The translations under genes and the position numbers were made by a program. From CAZRIE01 sp964600075 (GTDB lineage: Bacteria > Bacteroidota > Bacteroidia > Flavobacteriales > Flavobacteriaceae): a DNA stretch of 18,696 bases. Shown here piece by piece: positions 8,088 to 14,683 of this stretch. A model generated the notes under the pieces. The model was not told the origin of the DNA and ran no database searches. It was given only the letters and a program-made list of their open reading frames with translations. Every line of letters starts with the position of its first letter. Within the stretch, counting starts at the first letter, position 1. Location of the stretch: contig CAZRIE010000083.1 in assembly GCA_964600075.1 (NCBI GenBank), positions 1 to 18,696 of the forward strand, in the 5' to 3' direction.

Positions 8088-10226
8088 ATGTCTCAAATCA
8101 ACAGGTGCTACTTTGCGATTATCGTCTTATGTCTTTTTACCAATTGTAAAAACGAATCTTCTTCGATAAAAGAGGCCGGCAATGATTGGCCCGCTTATCT
8201 GGGCGGTAACAACAGCGCCCAATATTCTCCAATTGATCAAATCACCAAAGAGAATGTAAACCAATTAAAAGTAGCTTGGGAATTCTCAACGGGTGATGCA
8301 GAGGCCGATGGAAAATCGCAGATGCAATGCAACCCTATAATCGTCGATGGCATATTATATGGCAGTTCCCCCAAATTGAAAATTTTCGCCTTGAACGCTG
8401 CTACGGGGGAACAAATATGGATGCATAACCCTAATACCGAAATCAATTTTGGTATGAACTTTAACCGTGGGGTAACATATCACAAAGAAGGTAATGACGA
8501 GCGCATCTATTTTACGGCCGGGGCCGTATTATTTTGTCTAGATGCAAAAACGGGCGACCTTGTACAGCGTTTCGGAACCAACGGCAAAGCATCGCTCAAA
8601 GCAGGTTTGGGAAAAGCGGCAAAAGAACGTTTCGTGGTTTCAACCTCGCCGGGTACTATCTATCAAGATAAAATCATATTCGGAACCCGGGTTTCGGAAA
8701 ATGCCGATGCGGCCCCAGGCACTATACAGGCTTTCAATGTCAAGACCGGAAATCTCGAATGGACGTTCAATACTATTCCACAACCTGGGGAACTCGGCTA
8801 CGAAACATGGCCCGAAGAAGCTTATAAAAATATAGGTGGTGCCAATGCCTGGTCCGGAATGAGTTTGGACGAAGAACGCGGAATTGTTTACGTACCCACT
8901 GGATCCGCATCATTTGATTTTTGGGGCGGTAACCGTTTGGGCGATAATCTGTTTGCCAATTGTATTCTGGCCTTGAACGCCAATACCGGGGAACGCTTGT
9001 GGCATTTTCAGACCGTACACCACGATATACAAGACCGTGACGTTCCGGCGCCACCTGCCTTGGTCACCGTAGAACACGATGGCAAACGAATCGATGCCGT
9101 TGCGCAGCATACCAAATCGGGTTTCCTCTTTTTACTTGACAGAGAAAGTGGCGAACCTTTATTTCCGGTGGAGGAACGGCAAGTTCCGCCTTCCGACCTA
9201 AAAGGGGAACTCGCTTCATTGACACAACCTTTTCCAGTAAGACCTCCACCTTTTACACGACAACGTTTTACCATGGCTGATGTCACCGATATTACACAGG
9301 TCTCACACGATTCCGTCGCCAAACGGTTGGCGACCTTGCGCACCGGAGAGCCTTTTATTCCACCTAGTGAACAGGGCACAGTCGTCTTCCCAGGCTTTGA
9401 TGGAGGAGGAGGTTGGGGCGGTGCGGCATTTGACCCAGAAACCGGATTGCTGTTCGTCAATGCCAAAGAAATACCATGTATTATTACCATGGAGGAAAAG
9501 GCTACTGCCGAAGCCGAAAAACCTCAGAATCCGGGTGGATTCGTATACCAATCCCGTTGCGTTATGTGCCATGGTAAGTCGATGGAGGGCGATGCTTCGG
9601 GCACCTATCCTTCCCTGAAAGGTATCGCAGAAAGAAGCACGGTAAAGGAAGCTATGGAAGTTATTAATAACGGAGGCGGTTTTATGCCCGGTTTCAAACA
9701 CATATCCGAAGCGGAAAAAACAGCGGTCATCAATTACATCTTCGGACTCGAAACTACAGTGGAAGATATGCATGAATTTGGTAAGGAGGCCAACGAACGG
9801 ATTTCAAAATACAACCATACGGGGTACAACCGCTTTTTTGATCCGGAAGGCTATCCGGCCATAAAGCCCCCTTGGGGCACATTGACCGCCATAGATTTGA
9901 ACAAAGGAACTTTGGCGTGGCAGGTACCCTTGGGCGAGTATGAAGAACTGACCAAAAGAGGTATTCCCAAAACCGGGACCGCAAATTACGGAGGGCCGGT
10001 GGTAACCGCCGGCGGGTTGCTATTTATAGCATCGACTATCGATGAATGTTTCAGGGCCTTCGATAAAGCTACTGGCGAAGAAGTATGGAAATATAAGTTG
10101 CCCGCAGCAGGCTATGCCACACCAAGCATTTACAGAATAGACGGCAAACAATATGTAGTTATCGCCTGTGGTGGTGGCAAGGGCGGTACGAAATCGAGCG
10201 ATCGGTATTTAGCTTTTAGTCTTTGA
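8088..10226 (+). CDS. PQQ-dependent sugar/alcohol dehydrogenase lipoprotein with inserted cytochrome c domain
   Basis: The start at 8088 gives a 712-aa lipoprotein with signal peptide ending L-F-T-N-C20; an ATG at 8058 is a possible alternative. It resembles quinoprotein glucose dehydrogenases: the N-terminal DWPAYLGG segment, repeated propeller blades ending in A-x-TGE-x-x-W patterns, and the C-terminal GGGKGGTKSSDRYLAF. A heme c domain is inserted in the propeller at about 473-557, with C491-V-M-C494-H495 and the probable axial Met533 in GGGFMPGF. Electrons from substrate oxidation at PQQ would pass internally to heme and then to the respiratory chain. The conserved active-site loop usually reads HHD-x-W-D-x-D; here it is HHDIQDRD at 311-318, so Trp is Gln315. 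No PQQ biosynthesis genes are in the window. The likely reaction is aldose to aldonolactone, which would feed the lactonase domain encoded upstream. The exact substrate is inference. Confidence 0.9.
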   Translation: MSQINRCYFAIIVLCLFTNCKNESSSIKEAGNDWPAYLGGNNSAQYSPIDQITKENVNQLKVAWEFSTGDAEADGKSQMQCNPIIVDGILYGSSPKLKIFALNAATGEQIWMHNPNTEINFGMNFNRGVTYHKEGNDERIYFTAGAVLFCLDAKTGDLVQRFGTNGKASLKAGLGKAAKERFVVSTSPGTIYQDKIIFGTRVSENADAAPGTIQAFNVKTGNLEWTFNTIPQPGELGYETWPEEAYKNIGGANAWSGMSLDEERGIVYVPTGSASFDFWGGNRLGDNLFANCILALNANTGERLWHFQTVHHDIQDRDVPAPPALVTVEHDGKRIDAVAQHTKSGFLFLLDRESGEPLFPVEERQVPPSDLKGELASLTQPFPVRPPPFTRQRFTMADVTDITQVSHDSVAKRLATLRTGEPFIPPSEQGTVVFPGFDGGGGWGGAAFDPETGLLFVNAKEIPCIITMEEKATAEAEKPQNPGGFVYQSRCVMCHGKSMEGDASGTYPSLKGIAERSTVKEAMEVINNGGGFMPGFKHISEAEKTAVINYIFGLETTVEDMHEFGKEANERISKYNHTGYNRFFDPEGYPAIKPPWGTLTAIDLNKGTLAWQVPLGEYEELTKRGIPKTGTANYGGPVVTAGGLLFIASTIDECFRAFDKATGEEVWKYKLPAAGYATPSIYRIDGKQYVVIACGGGKGGTKSSDRYLAFSL

Positions 10227-10278
10227 AACAGTGTGCTTCAAAAATCTGAGGCATGCCCATAATCAACATGGAATATAG

Positions 10279-10310
10279 TAGAACCGTTCTATTTTGAGAG
10301 ATATCTCAAA
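10279..10310. terminator. Hairpins between convergent genes, possible bidirectional terminator
   Basis: Two hairpins sit back to back between the PQQ dehydrogenase (ends 10226) and the CstA gene (ends 10306 on the minus strand). TAGAA-CCG-TTCTA at 10279-10291 is followed by TTTT, as a short plus-strand terminator would be. TTTGAGA-GATA-TCTCAAA at 10293-10310 has a perfect 7-bp stem and overlaps the CstA stop codon. Neither has a long U tract, so the call is tentative. Confidence 0.4.
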
Positions 10311-11745
10311 CGCCGACAAAAACTTTCTTCCTTTGTGTTGTGTACTTCCAAAAAAGCAATGAAATTAAAATAGTTGTAGCGGCACCACCCATATAGGCAA
10401 TATGATTCGGTAGCTGAAATCCCTCGGGTGCCACCAAAATATAGGTGCTACAAACCATCGTCATGAAAAGTGCCGGTAACAGGGTGATCCAATAGGCTTT
10501 ATTCTCATAAATTAAATAGGCGGTAATCGTCCAAAGTACCACCGTTGCCAATGTCTGATTGCTCCACGCAAAATAGCGCCAGATGATTCCAAAATCGATT
10601 TGGGTCAACGCAAAGGCAATGATGAACAAGGGTAGACTGATAAAAAGTCGGTTCCAGATTTTCTTCTGATCTGATTTGAAAACATCAGATAAAATGAGAC
10701 GTGCCGAGCGAAAAGCGGTATCGCCAGATGTAATCGGTGCGGCCACGATGCCCAACAGCGCGAGTATACCCCCAACACTGCCCAACATGTTTAGGGAAAT
10801 TTCATTTGCAGCCCATGCCGCATTGTTGTTATTGGCGAGCATCGCATCGTTCAATTCGGTTACATTACCAAAAAAGGTCATCGCGGCGGCGGCCCAGATC
10901 AAAGCCACCACACCTTCGGTAATCATAGTGCCGAAAAATATTTTCCTTCCCAAACGTTCATTTTTCATACATCGGGCCATAAGAGGTGATTGTGTAGCAT
11001 GAAAGCCTGATATGGCACCACAAGCAATCGTGACAAATAAAATCGGGAACAGCGGGGTTTCTTCAGGATTCGTGGTCATGTTCCGAATATTGGAGGGCAC
11101 CAGTTCGGGAATTTGATAGTCGCCCGAAAATAGGGCAAGCAACAAACCAATGGCCATGAGCAACATTGCGATGCCAAAAATAGGATAGAGTTTACTGATC
11201 AGTTTATCTATCGGTAAAAGCGTTGACAAAACATAGTAGACCAAAATAATACTTACCCAGATCCAGATGCCCCATAAATTACCGGTCATACCATCGATAA
11301 TCTTCGCCGGGCCGACCAAAAAGACCGTTCCGACAAAAATTAATAGAACCACCGTAAAAAATCGCATAAAATACTTTACGTTCTCTCCCAAATAAATACC
11401 GGTTATTTCACTTATGCTCAACCCGTCGTGGCGAACGGATAGCATGCCCGAAAGATAGTCGTGCACGGCCCCCGCGAAAATGCTTCCCAGTACAATCCAA
11501 AGAAAAGCAGCTGGACCGAACATGGCACCTGCTATTGCCCCAAAAATTGGTCCGAGACCAGCAATATTGAGAAATTGAATCAAGAAAATTTTCCAGGCCG
11601 GTAGCGGTACAAAATCAACATCATCACGCAGTCGAACGGCCGGGGTTTCTCGCTCAGGTTCGACCACAAATATTTTCTCTACAAACTTTCCATAGATAAC
11701 ATATCCAAGAATTAAAACGGCTATTGAAATAAGGAATGAAATCAT
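10306..11745 (-). CDS. CstA-family transporter (short form)
   Basis: This 479-aa polytopic membrane protein has about a dozen hydrophobic segments. It carries the hallmarks of the carbon-starvation protein CstA family: NIAGLGPIFGAIAG at 60-73, GAVHDYLSGM at 92-101, GAISGFHATQSPL-x-ARC at 243-259 and PITSGDTAFRSAR at 337-349. Characterised members import pyruvate or small peptides across the inner membrane. At 479 aa it is the short type; E. coli CstA and BtsT are about 700 aa. It is the last gene of the minus-strand operon, starting 15 nt after the stop of the FMN-motif protein gene. Its place behind two secreted redox proteins suggests uptake of a small acidic product of their reaction, but nothing in the sequence shows the substrate. 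The stop codon lies in a hairpin. Confidence 0.92.
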   Translation of the reverse strand: MISFLISIAVLILGYVIYGKFVEKIFVVEPERETPAVRLRDDVDFVPLPAWKIFLIQFLNIAGLGPIFGAIAGAMFGPAAFLWIVLGSIFAGAVHDYLSGMLSVRHDGLSISEITGIYLGENVKYFMRFFTVVLLIFVGTVFLVGPAKIIDGMTGNLWGIWIWVSIILVYYVLSTLLPIDKLISKLYPIFGIAMLLMAIGLLLALFSGDYQIPELVPSNIRNMTTNPEETPLFPILFVTIACGAISGFHATQSPLMARCMKNERLGRKIFFGTMITEGVVALIWAAAAMTFFGNVTELNDAMLANNNNAAWAANEISLNMLGSVGGILALLGIVAAPITSGDTAFRSARLILSDVFKSDQKKIWNRLFISLPLFIIAFALTQIDFGIIWRYFAWSNQTLATVVLWTITAYLIYENKAYWITLLPALFMTMVCSTYILVAPEGFQLPNHIAYMGGAATTILISLLFWKYTTQRKKVFVGV

Positions 11746-11760
11746 AAAATTAGTGTCAAA

Positions 11761-12888
11761 TTAATATTCTTGTTGAAAATCCTCCATGTAAATTTTAACC
11801 AAATAGGCGTTGGTTTCCGTATCTGAATTTGAGAAAGCTTTAAGGTTTGTTTGAATTAAAGAATTTATACTTTCAGATTCCTCTAGATGAGCCAAAAATA
11901 CTTTTATTTGATTTTTAGTCATGTTCTTCAGCTGTACCGAAAGGTTTTCTAAAACAGGTTCAGGTACTTCGGCCAGATGATTAAGCAAAAGACTGCGACT
12001 GTTGATATCCACTTTGGAAAAACTTTTCCAAAAGGGTCTTTGCAATTCTTCGGAATTCCAGAAGGAATCGGGAAGGTTCTTAACGATAAAGGTACGCACC
12101 AGAGGAATACCCGTTTCGAATATTTCCGCGATTCGAAGATAGTTTGCCTCGTATTGATTTTCGGTCAGTCTTTTCAGTGCGAACATTTGATAATCGGTAT
12201 TACCTGAACCTAACATTCGTAGTACCATATCATCATCGAGCGATGACAAGGTGCGTTTTTGAATCGCATCTTTAATTGGGCCATGAACGAGATGCCATGC
12301 GGTGTAGCAGGAATATAAGGCCCCGCCCACAACGGACTCTTTTACCTCTTTAATCGTTGCCCCCGCCACTGCATCGACACCTTCCATTTTGGGCTGCTTG
12401 GGTTTGTCGACCAGTTCGTCTATTTTTCTACGTTTTAATATGGAGTTGTTATCCATTAGCAATTGGTGCAGTTTCAAATAATCCGCGGACTGAAACTCAT
12501 CATGATCATGTTTGGTCAAAGGTGCATTTCGGTAATGGTCAAAACCTGCATATTGTCCCAATAGTGTCCAATACAACCGGATTTCCATCAAGCGGCAATC
12601 CCCATCAGCGCAAACTGGGGTCAAAATATCGGATGTATAGAGTACGGGGCGTTCCTCGGTATCGACCAATACATTGACTTCCTGCAGCCCCATGGAATCG
12701 ACCTCGATTGATAGTGTGGTCTGTTTTTCCTTAAGTTGGGTTCCATACGCCCAGTCTAGAATATAGAATGCTGGGCGCTGAATCAAGCCATTTTGTCTTG
12801 CTTGTTCGGAAATAAGAGTCGGGGTACCGAACTGGGCAAAACCTGCGGCCACAAAAAAAAATGCAAGGATTTCGACCTTATAGCTCAT
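11761..12888 (-). CDS. Secreted protein with FMN-binding-like motif and helical C-terminal region
   Basis: This 375-aa protein starts with a Sec signal peptide (about 1-18, cleavage after GFA). I do not recognise the whole protein. Residues 171-200 read V-D-A-V-A-G-A-T-I-K-x-V followed by a helix, very close to the Dxx(S/T)GAT site where ApbE attaches FMN to Thr in NqrC/RnfG-type domains. Here it is D172-A-V-A-G-A-T178, with Ala in place of the first Ser/Thr. Upstream are two cysteines in C93-x4-C98, an LYWTLLGQYAGF segment (105-116) and a polar PLTKHDHDEF segment (123-132). Residues about 215-375 look helical and repeat-like, possibly HEAT-type. Its ATG overlaps the stop of the FAD oxidoreductase (ATGA, 12885-12888), so the two are translationally coupled. 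It may pass electrons for, or be a partner of, that oxidoreductase. Function is inference; the signal peptide and motif are seen. Confidence 0.7.
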   Translation of the reverse strand: MSYKVEILAFFFVAAGFAQFGTPTLISEQARQNGLIQRPAFYILDWAYGTQLKEKQTTLSIEVDSMGLQEVNVLVDTEERPVLYTSDILTPVCADGDCRLMEIRLYWTLLGQYAGFDHYRNAPLTKHDHDEFQSADYLKLHQLLMDNNSILKRRKIDELVDKPKQPKMEGVDAVAGATIKEVKESVVGGALYSCYTAWHLVHGPIKDAIQKRTLSSLDDDMVLRMLGSGNTDYQMFALKRLTENQYEANYLRIAEIFETGIPLVRTFIVKNLPDSFWNSEELQRPFWKSFSKVDINSRSLLLNHLAEVPEPVLENLSVQLKNMTKNQIKVFLAHLEESESINSLIQTNLKAFSNSDTETNAYLVKIYMEDFQQEY

Positions 12889-14675
12889 TGTTTGGATTCC
12901 GGAATCTTAATATATTTCTGGGTCTCTATCAAATTTAAGTATTCATTCAAATATCCTGTATAAATTTCCCTTGGATTAACATCGTATTTTTTACAAAGTG
13001 AGGCTGCCAAACCTACTGCTGCGCCCATTTGACCCGTGGTGCGCATGACCCTGGGACCACCAAGCCCGGCATGGGAAGTACTGAAATTTCTTCCCGCCAT
13101 AAAAAGGTTATTGATGTTTTTGGAATATAGGCTTCTATAGGGAATATAATATTGCGGAGTTTTATAGAATAATGCCTCGGAGATAAAATCAGGATTTTTC
13201 TCGTCTTCGAGCACCGTCTGGTAATGCACGTCGACTTCCCGAGTCTCAATGACAACTGCATCAGGGAATTTTGTTCCGGCCTTGGCATCGTTAAAGGTGA
13301 AGACGTGGTCACCGACCAATCTTCGCGATTCGCGTTTACCTACCAGATAAGATACCCATTCAAGCTTACGCGTAACATTTTCGGAATGCTGCTTTGCATT
13401 GGCAAAAGATCCATAAATCGCCCTTAGCATATGATCGCGTATTTCTTCGGCATCATCGATTTGGTTCAAATCGTTGCGGCTGAATTCCCATTGCCACTCC
13501 CCATTAACCTCTTCATATTCTTTAGCAACGGGCATGGCCCAAGCCACTTTAGGAAATTTTTGCACGGTATCCGTCACTTTTGACCCCCACAGTACCGAAG
13601 AACCCATAACCGCATTATCCGCTTCTTTCGGACTCCATAATTCGCCCCATTCTTCCCATTCTTCGCCATAGGTATCTACACTTTCACGGCCATATGAAAA
13701 TTCAGCGCCTGTCCAATACCCGATCCAGCCATCGCCGGTAGAATCGACAAAATAGGGTGCAGAAAATCGTTTTCTTTCGCCAGAACTGGTATGCCGGGCA
13801 TCGACATATCGTACGGTGTCGTTCTTGGCAACGGCATCGTAGGCCCTCCAATTGAGATATAAGTCAATGTTATCATAGCTTTTAACATTATTATCCCTTT
13901 TTTCTTGGTCCAATTTAGCCTCCGCGGACCCATTGGGATAATGCTCCGTATCCAACTTTTTTAGGATTCGTTCGAAGTGCCCATAGATACCCAAGGTATG
14001 TACACGGATCTCACTACTGGCGTTACCGCCCAAAAGGGGCCTATCATGAATAAGGGCCACCTTTAGACCTTGCTCGGCCGCGGCTATCGAGGCCGCACAC
14101 CCGGCAATGCCACCACCTACCACGACCAAATCGTAGTCTTGGTTCTGTTCGGGTGCATTGGGTTCTTGAGTCAAAACGGAACGCCATTTGACCAGTTTTT
14201 TGGGCGATGCGGGAGGCTCCTCTTTTTGTGTGGAAAAGTAAATGGCATCGCAGCGGCCGTTAAAACCTGTCAAGTCAATCAGTTCGACTTTTTCTGAATC
14301 GTCCTTTATTTGTACCACCCCTACATATTCCCATCCCCAACCGGAACGTTGTCCTAAAACCTTTTCAAAAGTGGTATCACCCACTTTTAACTGAAATCTT
14401 CCCGGAGCATCCCATACGCCTGGCACCCAGTTCATGGTGCGTACCCAGATGTGGTAGTCGCGCGTTTCTAGGAAATTGACAACGGTAGTTGCATTTTTTA
14501 CCGGTTCGCCCATGCCATGGGCCATCAAATATGGAGATCCCATTTGTTGAACAAATTGAGGGTCTATGACCCAACCCCCGGGATTATCAAAACTTTCGGC
14601 TTCAATTAGAATACCTTGGCAAAAAATGCTACAACTTATGAGGCAAAAACAGAGGGTAGCTAGTATTAATTTCAT
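12885..14675 (-). CDS. Secreted FAD-dependent oxidoreductase with N-terminal carbohydrate-binding-like domain
   Basis: The start at 14675 gives a 596-aa protein with a signal peptide (CLISC at 11-15 could be a lipobox; otherwise cleavage falls before QG). Upstream in-frame codons to 14717 overlap the previous gene and are not needed. Residues about 21-150 are a beta-rich domain beginning I-L-I-E-A-E-S-F, like the binding modules on extracellular carbohydrate enzymes. Residues 181 on are a FAD_oxidored-type domain: dinucleotide-binding DLVVVGGGIAGCAAS at 182-196 followed by LLGGNASSEIRVH, VDSTGDG near 310-316, GKRESRR at 446-452 and the closing FAD motif NLFMAGRNFSTSHAGLGG at 523-540. It would oxidise a substrate outside the cytoplasm, perhaps a sugar or uronate. 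It starts 8 nt after the stop of the 842-aa lipoprotein gene and overlaps the next gene by 4 nt. The family is firm, the substrate unknown. Confidence 0.88.
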   Translation of the reverse strand: MKLILATLCFCLISCSIFCQGILIEAESFDNPGGWVIDPQFVQQMGSPYLMAHGMGEPVKNATTVVNFLETRDYHIWVRTMNWVPGVWDAPGRFQLKVGDTTFEKVLGQRSGWGWEYVGVVQIKDDSEKVELIDLTGFNGRCDAIYFSTQKEEPPASPKKLVKWRSVLTQEPNAPEQNQDYDLVVVGGGIAGCAASIAAAEQGLKVALIHDRPLLGGNASSEIRVHTLGIYGHFERILKKLDTEHYPNGSAEAKLDQEKRDNNVKSYDNIDLYLNWRAYDAVAKNDTVRYVDARHTSSGERKRFSAPYFVDSTGDGWIGYWTGAEFSYGRESVDTYGEEWEEWGELWSPKEADNAVMGSSVLWGSKVTDTVQKFPKVAWAMPVAKEYEEVNGEWQWEFSRNDLNQIDDAEEIRDHMLRAIYGSFANAKQHSENVTRKLEWVSYLVGKRESRRLVGDHVFTFNDAKAGTKFPDAVVIETREVDVHYQTVLEDEKNPDFISEALFYKTPQYYIPYRSLYSKNINNLFMAGRNFSTSHAGLGGPRVMRTTGQMGAAVGLAASLCKKYDVNPREIYTGYLNEYLNLIETQKYIKIPESKQ

Positions 14676-14683
14676 GCTTTTTA

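Noticed and set aside
9008..9773. Long minus-strand open frames (160 aa and 156 aa) inside the PQQ dehydrogenase gene
   Set aside because: They lie fully antisense to a well-supported gene, show no recognisable motif and have low-complexity Ser/Pro/Gly composition.
10222..10242. Imperfect hairpin over the PQQ dehydrogenase stop codon (TTTGAA...TTCAAA)
   Set aside because: It contains a mismatch and has no T tract on the relevant side, so it was not called a terminator.
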